Part shown: piece by piece, positions 18,096-29,300 of the stretch
Layout: each line of letters begins with the position of its first letter
How positions within the stretch are numbered: position 1 is the stretch's first letter
Source of the DNA: Flavobacteriaceae bacterium
GTDB taxonomy: Bacteria > Bacteroidota > Bacteroidia > Flavobacteriales > Flavobacteriaceae
DNA length: 60,198 nucleotides
Assembly (NCBI GenBank): GCA_026710085.1
Contig: JAPORT010000132.1
Coordinates: forward strand, 1 to 60,198
Reading direction: 5' to 3'
The notes under the pieces: generated by a model
Database searches by the model: none
What the model was told of the DNA's origin: nothing
Seen by the model: only the letters and a program-made list of their open reading frames with translations
Position numbers and translations under genes: made by a program

Positions 18096-21000
18096 TTAAT
18101 CTAAATATCGAAGTAATGACAAAGCCCCATTGTTATTGGTGACTAGGACGTGCGGTTGATTATTGATTTCTATGATACCACTGTCACGATGATCACTATT
18201 GAGGCTTACACCACTAGTCAAGCCTGGAATTGGAGAAAAATTTCCATATCCATCACCAATCAGTAAAATTCCACGGCCAGCATCGTACCTGATGGTTTCA
18301 ACTTCTGTTGGGTAATGATTCCCAAAAGCGAGAATATCAATATGACCATCGCCATTAAAATCCCTAGCTATGGATGATTTTATAGGCGAAATTTGAGCCA
18401 TCGCTGGAAGTTCTATAACAGAAAAACCATCCTCTCGATGATTTAATAAAACGATGCTGCTAAACAATGTGATTTTTTTTTTCAATAGATTTTGAGATGT
18501 GATATCGGGTAAAATTTCTCTCAATGTGGATGAAGCGTACGAATGATAGTCTTTAAACTTTTCATTAATCCATGGTAATTGATGACTCATACATTCTTTT
18601 CCTCGAATGGGAAGATAAATTCCATCCTGAGACTGAGAAAGAATGACATCATTGGATCCGTTTGAATCAACATCTCCTGAATAGACAACAAAAGGATCTT
18701 CAGCAGAAGCTTTAAACTTTGTGTTCTCTCCTAAATTGCCAACAATCAAATCAACATCACCATCGGCATCAACATCAGCTATTGATAAAGACCACCATTT
18801 TCCATACAAATGACTGAGTACAGGAAACTTCTCTGATTTGATAAAGCGGCCATTGGTGTTTTCAAAAACAGTGATTGGCATCCACTCCCCAACCAAAATC
18901 AAATCCGAGTCGCCATCATCATCGATATCACAAAAATCAGCATCGCTGACCAAACCAATTTCTTTTAATTCAGGGGCTATTGTCTTTGTGTGTTCCTTAA
19001 AGTAGCCATTTTCATTCATCAATAGATAACTATCGGCAGGAAATGGATAGCGCCCATTAACCAGACGACCCCCGACAAACAAGTCCATGTCTCCATCAAG
19101 ATCAATATCTTCAGGCCGAACTATTTGAGTATGCCCTATGATCTCTGGAATTCGATGATCTGCGGACACAAAAATTCCATCGCCATTATTGAGATAGAAA
19201 TGATCGCGTTGAAAAGATGAATCGTTCATCAATTCATTGCTGCCACTAGTAACGTATAAATCCAAATCGCCATCATTATCTGCATCAAAAAAGGCACTGC
19301 CAGCATCCTCACTTGGTGCATTGTTCATCCATGGTTGCTCAAGCTCTCGACTAAATTTGCCAGAGTGTTGTAGGTATAATTGTCCTGATTGACCGGCAGC
19401 CCCGCCTACAAAAAAATCATCAAGGCCATCTGAATTGACATCGGCAACACTGATGAAAGGTCCGTTTTGCGATAATTTGTATGGTAACAGTATTTGCTCT
19501 TTAAAGTCATCGTATTCTTCTTCCTGATGAATAAAGTCTATTCCGTAATCGATTGGATTGATTTCTTCAAAAATCCTATCAGAGTTTTCATCGTTGTCCA
19601 TCATTTCCGTTCTTTTTGATGCATTGAGATAATTCACCGTCAACCTTTTATTTACTTTGATGTTTTTCAACACCTGAAGGTTGCCATCTGGCCAACAAAT
19701 CTGAATACTATCCACCATTCTATGGGACCCCAAACCAAAATGGACAACAGGTTCAACCGATGACAAATAACCTCTAGTGGGTATGTGTTCATAAACTTGT
19801 TGCTGTTTTTGATAAAACGCATTGATTCGAACACCATATCCCAATGGATTTTTCGGTGGGCCTTTAAAATCTAATTGGATATAGTTGCCGTTAGCCTGAT
19901 TTTCATGTACAAAAGCAGAGCTATTCATATTGTTGGTCACCAAATCTAAATCTCCATCTTGATCTAAATCGCCATAGGCAGCACCTATTGAAAATGCTAG
20001 TTCATCCAAACCCCATGGTGTTGTGACTTCAGAAAATTTTAATGCCTGATCATTTCTGTACATATGGTTTCCAACCGGAACTGAAGGCGCTTTTAACGCT
20101 AGCTCTAGATAATTGGTTTCTCCATGACGGAGGGATTGGGTTACCTCGTCAACATAATCGTTATTTCTGATATCTCTCAATATGCCATTGGTAACATAAA
20201 TATCTTTCCAGCCATCATTATCATAATCCATAATCAGTGGAGCCCAACTCCAATCGGTTTTTGAAATTCCAGCGAATTGGCCGATTTCTGAAAACGCACC
20301 GATCCCATTATTCAATTGTAGCGTATTAAACATATACTGGTAGTGTCCCCCAAATTTGACGGTGGCTTCAAATTCTTTAGGATTCATGGCCCCCATATTT
20401 GTTTTGGAACGGTAATGATCGGCAGCAGCCATATCCAATACCATCAAGTCAGTCCATCCATCATTGTTGATATCTCCTGCATCCGCCCCCATTCCAAATC
20501 TCGAGATATGATTAAACGTTTGATCGACTTGATTCGTGAATGTACCATCGCCATTGTTTTGATAGAAAAAATCAGGAGCATCATAATCGTTGGCTATGTA
20601 AAGATCCATGAACCCATCTCGATTGAAATCCGATACCGTCACCCCAAGACCATAGGCCAAGCGATCGACGCCCAATTCTTTTGAAACATCAACAAAAAAA
20701 CCGCCTTCGTTTTTGTACAGTTTGTCCGTATAAAACTTAATTTTTAATGGTTCGATACCAAATCGATCGGTAATACGAGGATCGGGAGGTTGGTTCATTT
20801 GAAACATATCCAAATCATTATCATTATCCATATCAAAAAAAACGGCTTGAGAGGAACAACCAAAATTTTGAAGTCCATACTCTTTAGACGATTCTGTAAA
20901 AGTCAAATCACCATTGTTGATATACAACATGTTTTGACGATCTTTCAATTTTGCTGAAAGTCCCGATCGGCTCACATAAATATCTAAAAGCCCATCGGCA

Positions 21001-21395
21001 TTGATATCCACCATCGTTACGCCCGTGGACCAGCCATTGATTTGATTTATGTTGGCCCTTTCACTGATATCTTCAAATAGAAAGTCTCCTTTATTCAGGT
21101 ACAGTTTGTCATCCACTTGATTGCCAGCGAAAAATAAATCAGGTAAATCGTCGTTATTGATATCACCAATAGCCACTCCAGCTCCATTGTAGATCTGCAT
21201 TTGAAAAAGGTGGTTGACGGAATCGTTTTCAATAATCTGATTATTGAAATCCACCCCTGTTTTCTCCCAGCCATGCCTGATAAACCCTGATTTCAATTCC
21301 TCTATATGGCGTAATTTATCGCTAGGACAAGCCACACAAATAATCCAGATTAACGATAATATCTGAAGTCGAAAAATCCTTGATTGATTAACCAT
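18096..21395 (-). CDS. Large FG-GAP/VCBS repeat lipoprotein with ASPIC/UnbV domain (CRTAC1-like)
   Basis: The 1099-aa surface protein has a signal peptide and a lipobox-like VACP (Cys 23). It is built of many calcium-binding FG-GAP/VCBS beta-propeller repeats of the form D-I-N-x-D-x-x-x-D-L/I, for example VAIGDINNDDLPDLFF, DINADGLLDIYV, DLDQDGDLDLV and DVDADGDVDLIVG. In the middle is an ASPIC/UnbV segment (about residues 530-600, GYLSSVEPVVHFGLG). Such proteins accompany SusC/SusD loci in Bacteroidota and probably bind glycans or proteins at the surface. It is separated from the upstream DUF4998 gene by 203 nt, so it may have its own promoter but follows the same strand. Confidence 0.85.
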   Translation of the reverse strand: MVNQSRIFRLQILSLIWIICVACPSDKLRHIEELKSGFIRHGWEKTGVDFNNQIIENDSVNHLFQMQIYNGAGVAIGDINNDDLPDLFFAGNQVDDKLYLNKGDFLFEDISERANINQINGWSTGVTMVDINADGLLDIYVSRSGLSAKLKDRQNMLYINNGDLTFTESSKEYGLQNFGCSSQAVFFDMDNDNDLDMFQMNQPPDPRITDRFGIEPLKIKFYTDKLYKNEGGFFVDVSKELGVDRLAYGLGVTVSDFNRDGFMDLYIANDYDAPDFFYQNNGDGTFTNQVDQTFNHISRFGMGADAGDINNDGWTDLMVLDMAAADHYRSKTNMGAMNPKEFEATVKFGGHYQYMFNTLQLNNGIGAFSEIGQFAGISKTDWSWAPLIMDYDNDGWKDIYVTNGILRDIRNNDYVDEVTQSLRHGETNYLELALKAPSVPVGNHMYRNDQALKFSEVTTPWGLDELAFSIGAAYGDLDQDGDLDLVTNNMNSSAFVHENQANGNYIQLDFKGPPKNPLGYGVRINAFYQKQQQVYEHIPTRGYLSSVEPVVHFGLGSHRMVDSIQICWPDGNLQVLKNIKVNKRLTVNYLNASKRTEMMDNDENSDRIFEEINPIDYGIDFIHQEEEYDDFKEQILLPYKLSQNGPFISVADVNSDGLDDFFVGGAAGQSGQLYLQHSGKFSRELEQPWMNNAPSEDAGSAFFDADNDGDLDLYVTSGSNELMNDSSFQRDHFYLNNGDGIFVSADHRIPEIIGHTQIVRPEDIDLDGDMDLFVGGRLVNGRYPFPADSYLLMNENGYFKEHTKTIAPELKEIGLVSDADFCDIDDDGDSDLILVGEWMPITVFENTNGRFIKSEKFPVLSHLYGKWWSLSIADVDADGDVDLIVGNLGENTKFKASAEDPFVVYSGDVDSNGSNDVILSQSQDGIYLPIRGKECMSHQLPWINEKFKDYHSYASSTLREILPDITSQNLLKKKITLFSSIVLLNHREDGFSVIELPAMAQISPIKSSIARDFNGDGHIDILAFGNHYPTEVETIRYDAGRGILLIGDGYGNFSPIPGLTSGVSLNSDHRDSGIIEINNQPHVLVTNNNGALSLLRYLD

Positions 21396-21598
21396 TTTAT
21401 GATGGACCGCTCAAAAGAAAGTTTTCCGATGAACCAAGAGGGAGCGATCTAATGCATAACACTAAAGTTTACTTTTCAAAATATCACCACTATTCTTATC
21501 AAAATCAAATCTTTGGATAAGAACTATAAAAGGAAGTACACGTCATTGTAACACCACATTGAACTATCTATTTACCCTTAGAAAAATAAAATATTGAA

Positions 21599-23113
21599 TT
21601 AAAACCTATAGACATAGATTTCTGACAATACCGTATCCGGATTTTGAGCAAAATTCGAAAGGATTCTCAATCGAATGTATCTAGAATCCGAAGCCTCTTT
21701 TGGGATGTATATATCATACGGTGTTTTTTTACTCCTCCAGCTTGGGTCAATTTCTTCATCGACCAGTAGAGACCACCCTTTCGTTTTTGCTTCTTCTTCC
21801 CATCCTGCATCGTTGGATAGCAACGTGGTTTCGGCATCTTCTATATCATTGATACCCCAAATTTGCACACGGCTTGGATTTCTTTCTTGGCAACAACTCT
21901 GTCTTGGTGCCATGCGTAGTTTAGACAAATCATAAGTCCCTCCTAAATCCAAAGTGAAATGGTGAGGAAAGGCTTCATAGGAACCATTGGCCGTATGGTA
22001 ATAATCCCCATTAGCAACCGTTTTGTTTAAAAGTTTTTCAATAGATCCTCCCCAAGCGGATCCAGGTTCGTCCGTTGGAAGAACCACGACTTTAATTTCA
22101 TCTGACTCTAACAGAGTAATCGGTATGGGAGTGACCGTTATCTTTTTTGAAAGAGCGATTCCTAATTGATTGGAAACTTTAATGGATATTTCTTGTTCTC
22201 CTAAAGATAAACCTATGAGATCAAATGTGTCATTGATTTCTGTTGTAAACTCAGATTTTTGACTCGCCTCAGTGGTGGTTCCATCATCTGCAGTTAACGT
22301 ATAATCGATCGATACTTGAATATTCAGAGCTGATTCATTGTGCCATTTCAAATTTATGCCTTCCGTAATGGGCGTGATTTCCACAGAATTTAAAATGGAA
22401 ATCATTTCTTTTGGTAACTCCGTTGAGGCCCAATCGGACTCAAATTTATCGATGGATGATTCTTGACCATACTGATTCATCGGTAATGGAACATAGAACG
22501 ACCTATATTCTACTTTCGCATCGAGCTTTTGATTTTCAAGAATCACTTGATCAGAGTCTTCATCAACATCCACAATCACTTCTTGGTTTTGGTTGTTGAT
22601 GTATTTTACTTGAGAGCCTCTTTCAAATTCATCCGCATTGGTCCAAGTGATGGTGCCATCGGTTCCATCATGCACCATGCTTTGGATTCTTCTTGGAACT
22701 AAATTGGAGCGATAGCCTTCTCCAAAAGCACTGACAAGAGCCAAAACCTTAACGGATTCATTACCTTGTGCATCTCTCGTGTAGACGTTGAAGGTATGTA
22801 GTTTTTCTTGCAATCCATCGACGATGAGTTCGATGCTATCAATTTCTTCATTTGATTTTTGAAATGGAAACACTTTCGACTTATCATCCCATTCAACCAC
22901 GAATTGAGAAACAGAAAAAGCATTGCGAACATAAGGTATCAGTTTGACCCGCTCTCTTCCAACAAAACTTCTGATTTCATGTGGTCTTGTTGTGTAAAGC
23001 CTTTCTCCCTCCAATAAATAACGTTCGTGGTTGTCGGTCGTTTTGACACAAGACAAAGCACACAAACCAATGAGGAAAACAAAAATAATATGATGAAAAT
23101 TCATTGCCCTCAT
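21599..23113 (-). CDS. DUF4998-type surface lipoprotein with discoidin-like C-terminal domain
   Basis: The 504-aa lipoprotein has a signal peptide ending in LIGLCALSC. The N-terminal half contains RVKLIPYVRNAFSVSQFVVE with EIDSIELIVDGLQEK and RDAQGNESVKVLALVSAFGE, the pattern of DUF4998. Two fibronectin-like stretches follow. The C-terminal ~150 residues (YDLSKLRMAPRQ ... YIRLRILSN) look like an F5/8-type C carbohydrate-binding domain. Start: ATG at 23113, one base after the upstream gene's stop; longer in-frame ATGs lie inside that gene. Its place in the susCD operon suggests a surface glycan-binding protein (SusE/F-like role). Confidence 0.75.
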   Translation of the reverse strand: MRAMNFHHIIFVFLIGLCALSCVKTTDNHERYLLEGERLYTTRPHEIRSFVGRERVKLIPYVRNAFSVSQFVVEWDDKSKVFPFQKSNEEIDSIELIVDGLQEKLHTFNVYTRDAQGNESVKVLALVSAFGEGYRSNLVPRRIQSMVHDGTDGTITWTNADEFERGSQVKYINNQNQEVIVDVDEDSDQVILENQKLDAKVEYRSFYVPLPMNQYGQESSIDKFESDWASTELPKEMISILNSVEITPITEGINLKWHNESALNIQVSIDYTLTADDGTTTEASQKSEFTTEINDTFDLIGLSLGEQEISIKVSNQLGIALSKKITVTPIPITLLESDEIKVVVLPTDEPGSAWGGSIEKLLNKTVANGDYYHTANGSYEAFPHHFTLDLGGTYDLSKLRMAPRQSCCQERNPSRVQIWGINDIEDAETTLLSNDAGWEEEAKTKGWSLLVDEEIDPSWRSKKTPYDIYIPKEASDSRYIRLRILSNFAQNPDTVLSEIYVYRF

Positions 23114-23114
23114 G

Positions 23115-24326
23115 TTAACTTGTTGATAATTCATAAACCTTCCCCCAAAAATCCAGTTCAATGATGTGGGTCGCATTATTACCACCCCACGACGTGTGAA
23201 CCGCTATGCGCACATATCGAATCTTAATTAACTCGTCGATTTCAAATTCATCTCCATTGAGTATCGCTTGTCTGTCCTCATTGGAGAGTGTTCCCACCGG
23301 CAATCCTGATGGTTTAATGGATTCACAATCTCTTATTTTGATCCAATCATCTAGATTCCCATCGTTTCCGGGGAACGTGAGACTACCATACAGTGTGTAG
23401 GTTTTTGGATTAGCATGCCGGAAACCCCAATTTCCTCCTCTTTGGTAGACTCTAAATCGGCTCAATTCAACTTCAACGCCTAAATCGATAGTTAAAATAG
23501 AGGGTCTGGGTTTGTTGCCTTGAGTATGTGCCCAATCTTCAGCATTATAATTATCGTTGTACAATCTACTAAAACTGGATCCCCAAGCATCCCATGTATC
23601 ATCATTGTCCAATGTAATTTGAACGAACTTTGATTTGTCCAACAGATCTTCCTGAAGAGGCGTTAAGGTTTGGTCAGAAGTAACTGGAAAGACTTCTACT
23701 GATTGATTTTCATATCGATCCTTAACAACTACTTTGAATTTTTGTGGTGTACTTTCTCGACCTCTCAGAGTGAACGATTGTTCAAGATTCTCGCTATACA
23801 AAACTTCAGCTACTTCTAGTTCTCCTTGTTCATTTTCAGCATAGATGTCAAGGACAATCGCCACTTCTGTTTCATTAAACCACTCGACGGCAACGCCGCC
23901 CCAAGTTGGCTGTATTGAAATGGTTTTTGCAACCTCTTCGACCACTGGAGTCAATGGTTCAGCCGTGAAACTGACAGGAATCGATCGGTTATTGGCTCGA
24001 TCAACTGTGAAAATATCAATCGTTTTAGCTGAAGTATCACCAAAACCTCTGATGATGATTCTATTATTAAAAGCAGATGTTCTCACTTCTGCTTTTTGAC
24101 CCTTATTATCCGTGTACTCCGCCACCACATACAACATATCTTTTCCTAGAGGAAGATCATAAGAAATATCAAAACCTCCATTAGCTCGGACAAATCTTAA
24201 GTTTTCTATAGGTGGTGGGGCTTGATCATCTGCTTTATAAATGACTCTCTCTTCTTCTTGGCAGCCTAATAGTAAGGCAATACTGAGCAAGAAGAGATAA
24301 GTATACTTAGTTTTAACATTTATCAT
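23115..24326 (-). CDS. DUF4959/DUF5126/DUF5000-type surface lipoprotein
   Basis: This 403-aa lipoprotein has the signal peptide YLFLLSIALLLGC. Order of domains: a DUF4959-like start (DQAPPPIENLRFVRANGGFD, then LPLGKDMLYVVAEY), a middle domain (ISIQPTWGGVAVEWFNETE, as in DUF5126) and a C-terminal discoidin-like domain (PSILTIDLGVEVELSRFRVY; IRYVRIAVHTSWGG). That three-part arrangement is known from SusD-linked proteins. I prefer ATG 24326, which directly precedes the signal peptide; the frame is open to 24404 and ATG 24380 is possible. It lies in the susC-susD operon and probably binds glycan at the cell surface. Confidence 0.8.
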   Translation of the reverse strand: MINVKTKYTYLFLLSIALLLGCQEEERVIYKADDQAPPPIENLRFVRANGGFDISYDLPLGKDMLYVVAEYTDNKGQKAEVRTSAFNNRIIIRGFGDTSAKTIDIFTVDRANNRSIPVSFTAEPLTPVVEEVAKTISIQPTWGGVAVEWFNETEVAIVLDIYAENEQGELEVAEVLYSENLEQSFTLRGRESTPQKFKVVVKDRYENQSVEVFPVTSDQTLTPLQEDLLDKSKFVQITLDNDDTWDAWGSSFSRLYNDNYNAEDWAHTQGNKPRPSILTIDLGVEVELSRFRVYQRGGNWGFRHANPKTYTLYGSLTFPGNDGNLDDWIKIRDCESIKPSGLPVGTLSNEDRQAILNGDEFEIDELIKIRYVRIAVHTSWGGNNATHIIELDFWGKVYELSTS

Positions 24327-24403
24327 TTTTACAAAAAATGAATTCTTTTTAGATTTTAATTGTATTAATGAATTTCTCATTTTAAATATGGATTTAAGGA
24401 ACA

Positions 24404-26299
24404 TTACCAGCCTGGATTTTGAACCAATGTAGGTGTATTGATAATCTCGCTGAGTGGAATCGGCCAGAGATAGTCTTTTTCTTCAAATCGAGAGAGTCTA
24501 TCCGTAAGGAGGACTTTGACCTGATAATAATCTTCAGGAGCACTACTTTCTGCGGCAACATTCCAACCTCTGATCGGAATATTCATCATTTCTTTAGCTA
24601 ACAACCAACGCCTCAAATCCCAAAAACGATGTCCTTCGAAAGCCAGTTCAATCAGTCTTTCTTGACGTATAATATCTCTCATACCGCTTTTGGTGGAGGG
24701 TTTATCGGGATTAACGGAGTGGTTATTCCAACTTTCAACCACACCGTTGAGCCCTGCTCTTTGACGAATGCGGTCAACATATTCATACACCTCATCATTT
24801 GGCGACTGCAAAGATTCATTGAGTGCTTCAGCGTACAATAAGTATAAATCGGACATGCGCATAATAGGAAATGGATAACGAGTGGCATTAAAACCTGTCC
24901 CTTCCGTATTGACCGTTGATTTGATGTTCACTAGTTTTTTTGGAAAGTTTCCCGAGAGTGAAAACGCCCATGCTTCTGACCTGCTTCCATATTCATTAAA
25001 CCGTCCATTGAGATACCAAGCATCATCTGTATTTTCTCTCCCATTTCCAAACCACGCCCCCCGGTCAAAAGCAAAGTCCGCATAAAACCTCGGCTCTCGA
25101 TCATAATGCAAATTCGGAGTCGATTCTCCAGGTTGTACAAAAAACTTATCCTCTTCGGTCGCTTGTCTCAAAGCATACCTAGAATCATATCCCCATTGCC
25201 GATCTTCTTGGATTGGCACTCCATTTTTAGTGTAAAATAGTTCAGCAATCCGGAGTGTTACGCCCCGATTCGATGCAACAGGATTTCGGAGATGAGGAAA
25301 TAATTTCGGCATGGCTTCTCGCTGTATCTCGCGTCCAGAGCTAGCACCAACTGCCGAACCCCATATTAACTCTTCATTCCATTCGTCGGTAACTCGTCCC
25401 CTTAATCCGGCTTTAAGCAATGTAATTTCAGCTTGGGGTTGACGAGGTTTATAATTGTCCGTGTCATATAGTTTCAACCCTAGTAGCTCATTCATATCAA
25501 TGGCCTCTTTACAAGCTTCTACCGCCTTATCCCATTTGGTAGAATCAAAGTTTTGATTGAAAAAAGGAGTCCCTTCGTGATTTAGAAAATCGACATAGAT
25601 GGCATTTCCATTGAAAAGAGGACTCGCTGCGGTCACCAAAATTTTGGCTTTTATCGATGCAACAATGGGTTTAGATACACGACCGTATAGACTCGGATCA
25701 ATCGTTTCTGGAAGGAGGGTGATGGCTTCATCCATTAGCGTGACTATGTAGTCAAAAGCGTCATCAACCAAATCTCTAAATGGAGCAATAACTTCTGTAT
25801 CAGCTGACACGGGTAAATTTTCTCTATTAATAACAATAGGGCCATACATTTGTAAGAGAAGAAAGTGATAGTAGCCTTTCAAAAAAGTAACCTCACCAAT
25901 CCATTGCTCTCGTTCAAATTCTTCAATATCACGAACTTCTTGTATATTTTCTAAAAAATCATTGCAAAGTCTGATGGCATCGTAGTATCCACTACTCCAT
26001 CGATCAAAAAGTGGGTTTTGTGCACTTTGCAGTCCTCTTTGTATTCTCACCCCATCCTGATTATTGCGTACAGGCGGTTGTACAATTTCATCTCCCGACA
26101 AAATGGCTGGATCAGAAAGTCTAGAACCTGCATCAGGTAAAAACGAATAACATGTGGCTAAATATCGCTCCGCTGAAGATCGATTGTAAAATAAATCTTC
26201 GATGGTTGTTACATTATCAGGAACAACATCGAGATATTCTTCACAAGAAATGAGATAGAAAAAACCAATCAAGATCACTAGTTTATATTTTTTTTTCAT
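24404..26299 (-). CDS. susD: RagB/SusD family nutrient uptake outer membrane lipoprotein
   Basis: SusD-type proteins form the extracellular lid of a SusC pore and bind the glycan. The 631-aa product begins with a lipoprotein signal (LVILIGFFYLISC) followed by EEYLDVVPDN, then SSAERYLATCYSFLPD. The C-terminal SusD signature is present: PFPIMRMSDLYLLYAEALNE, IRQERLIELAFEGHRFWDLRRW and WPIPLSEI. I chose ATG 26299 because it immediately precedes the signal peptide and lies 11 nt past the susC stop. Its substrate cannot be deduced; no glycoside hydrolase gene lies beside it. Confidence 0.93.
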   Translation of the reverse strand: MKKKYKLVILIGFFYLISCEEYLDVVPDNVTTIEDLFYNRSSAERYLATCYSFLPDAGSRLSDPAILSGDEIVQPPVRNNQDGVRIQRGLQSAQNPLFDRWSSGYYDAIRLCNDFLENIQEVRDIEEFEREQWIGEVTFLKGYYHFLLLQMYGPIVINRENLPVSADTEVIAPFRDLVDDAFDYIVTLMDEAITLLPETIDPSLYGRVSKPIVASIKAKILVTAASPLFNGNAIYVDFLNHEGTPFFNQNFDSTKWDKAVEACKEAIDMNELLGLKLYDTDNYKPRQPQAEITLLKAGLRGRVTDEWNEELIWGSAVGASSGREIQREAMPKLFPHLRNPVASNRGVTLRIAELFYTKNGVPIQEDRQWGYDSRYALRQATEEDKFFVQPGESTPNLHYDREPRFYADFAFDRGAWFGNGRENTDDAWYLNGRFNEYGSRSEAWAFSLSGNFPKKLVNIKSTVNTEGTGFNATRYPFPIMRMSDLYLLYAEALNESLQSPNDEVYEYVDRIRQRAGLNGVVESWNNHSVNPDKPSTKSGMRDIIRQERLIELAFEGHRFWDLRRWLLAKEMMNIPIRGWNVAAESSAPEDYYQVKVLLTDRLSRFEEKDYLWPIPLSEIINTPTLVQNPGW

Positions 26300-26309
26300 G
26301 GCTAAAAAA

Positions 26310-29300
26310 TTAAACATCTATATTAATACCTAGGTTGACGACCCTTTGGATAGGGTAGCCCAAACCGTTACCAGCTAACTCGGGATCCCACAATTTAAAT
26401 TTGCTGAATGTCAGTAAATTGATGCCACTCAGATAAATTCTGAATCCTTCTAACTCCAATTTATTCACCAATTTTTCAGGCAAGTCGAATCCGATTTCTA
26501 CACTTTTCAAGCGTATAAAAGAACCATCTTCCATAAACCAAGTATTACGCTGGGTATTGTTTTGAAGAAAGCTCTGATCGGCTCCTAGTCGAGGCCAACG
26601 GGCATATATATTTCTGTTTTGCTCACTCCAGTAATCGTCAGCCCAAACTTTTAATAGTTGATTTCTTGAAATGCCCGGCACATCTGGGTCATCAATAAAT
26701 GGAGCCGACTGCTGTGAATTAATCCAAAATGTGGAGTTTGCAGAACCCTGGAAAAATATCGAAAAGTCGAACAATTTATAGCCAAGAGAAAACCCGAAGC
26801 CATAATTGATTTCTGGTGTGGTCGGATTTCCAATGGGAACTCGATCCAAATCATTAATGATACCATTATTATCAATGTCTTTATACTTGATATCCCCTCC
26901 CGAATATTCGCCAAATTGCTGAGGAGAATTCGAAACTTCGTCATCATCGACAAACAATCGTTCAGCAACATATCCGAATTCTTGTCCAATGGATTGTCCA
27001 ACACTCGACCTCCATGGTGAATTGGAAAAGTCGGGCTCTTCAACCTTCGTTATTTCACTTCTTGCAAAAGTGAAATTACCACGAGATTCGATAAAGAAAT
27101 CACTCGAAAAACTCTTTTGGAAAACAATCGTGCCATCGACTCCATAACCTCGAGCTCTTCCAATATTTGCTCTTACTTGAGTTTCTAATCCCAAATTGGC
27201 TGGAATAATTCTTGTGGCTAAAATATCTTTTCGAGTCTCTGAGAAGACATCGAGTTCAAAGGTGATCGATCGTAACAATCCCAATTCTATTCCTAAATTC
27301 AATTTATCTCCGGTTTCCCATGTAATCTGATCATTACTGTATCTTGATATCGACACACCACTAACAAAATTATCGTATTCATTTCCTGTTAAAAACCCTC
27401 TTGAATTGTCAACAGCATTAACTCTTGAGAGATAAAAAAACCGATCTTCCTCACTACCAATTTGATCGTTTCCAACGGAACCATAACTCGCTTTAAGTTT
27501 GAAGTTATCAATTACCTTGCTATCCTTCAAAAAGGATTCATTCGAAACAATCCACCCTAAAGCCACCGATGGAAAAAATCCCCAACGTTCTTTAACAGCA
27601 AAACGCTCCGAACCATTGAATCCAAAATTAAATTCTGTAAAATACGTCTCTTTAAATCCGTAGGTGAAACGTCCTGAAACCCCTCTATTCCTAAACGGCA
27701 AAGAAGCTTCAACACTATTTTCAATTAACTGGGACGATACTCGTTCATTTTGAGTAAATACCAAAAGACCAGTTACGTCATGCTTTTCATTGAAATTTTT
27801 GACATAACTCAATCGAGCTTCAAAATAGGTGCTCGATTCAGTAGAAGTTGACAAATCGTTAGACTCTATATCAATTAAAGTTTCTCTTCCATCTTCAGGG
27901 TTCAATGGTTCTAAAAAAGTTTCTCCACTCCGTGGGTTCTCCCCTGCACGGTACCAAAATGGTAAATAGCGTCTAGAAATCCTGTAAAACGAGTTTCTAT
28001 TGGCATTGACAATAAATTTAGCGGATAGACCTTCTGTCAACATAGAAAGGTCTTGATTTAATTCCACTTGTGCTAAAACTCTTGACTCGTCTCTTTCTTG
28101 ATATCCACTGACTAATTCAGCGTATGGATTGAAGTAAAATACATTTTCAGAACCAAAAACTCTGTCATTTCCAAACAGAATATGCCGAGTAAATTGATTA
28201 TCTTCATCTGGTTCATAGAATGGTGGAAACAAGACTGGGCTTGTTTTGAGCGAGCGGATATACATTTCTGAGCCACTCAATCGAGGACCATTATAATCAT
28301 CAAATACAGTATTGAACCCTAGTTTTAAATCTGTGGTCTTCGTTAAATTAACATTGATATTTGATCTTAGTTGAGTCTTTCTCAAATCAATATTATTATT
28401 GAAATTACTAACCTCAGGAACTTCAAGAATCCCATTATCACGAGAAAACGCAGCAGAAACGTAATATCGAGCCACAGGACCTCCTCCTCTGAGGGTAACA
28501 TTAATCCGATTATTGATGGCTTGCTCTTTAAACAGTGACTCTCGCCAGTCAATTGCGGGATATAGTATTGGGTTTGCTCCCAATCTAGTTTGATCTATTT
28601 TTTCTTGACTAAACGGAACTGGCTCAAGAGGGTCACGAGTCCTTATGGCCTCATTATATAGTTCCATGTAAGTCACAGGATCCGCTACTTCCACTTCATC
28701 CGTCGGGCTAGATGATGATAATTCAGATCGAATCGAAACACGTAATGGGCCTTCAAATCCCTCTTTGGTTGTTACATAGACCACTCCATTTGCACCACGT
28801 GCACCATACAAAGCGGTCGCTGAGGCATCCTTAAGAATCGAAAACGTGGCAATATCATCTGGATGAACTCTTGAAAGATCATCTGCAGTTAGTTCCGTAC
28901 CGTCAATTAATATCAATGGATTGTTTCCCCCAGCTCCAAAAGAAGTTATTCCCCGAATAAAAAACTCAGCATTATCAGCTCCCGGTTCTCCACTTCTTTG
29001 ATATGAAATGAGACCTGGAATCCTACCCGAGAGAACAGCAGTTAAATTGCTGGAAGGGATGAGTAATTCTTCTGGCTCAATAGTACTCACAGAAGAAATG
29101 ACATTTGATTTTTTTTGGGTACCAAAACTAACCACAACAACCTCTTCGAGTGCTTCTTGATCTTCTTGCAACGTCACATCAATGGTATCTCCATCGATAA
29201 CGACTTCTTGATTCAACATACCGATGTATGAAAAAACTAATACGGCTCCTTGTGGAGCGAAAATGCTGTAATTTCCATCAAAATCTGTTTGAGTTCCCTG

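Noticed and set aside
18473-18482. A10 tract in the FG-GAP protein gene as a phase-variation site
   Set aside because: A/T runs of this length are expected often in AT-rich coding DNA and this one is mid-gene; much weaker than the G10 tract.
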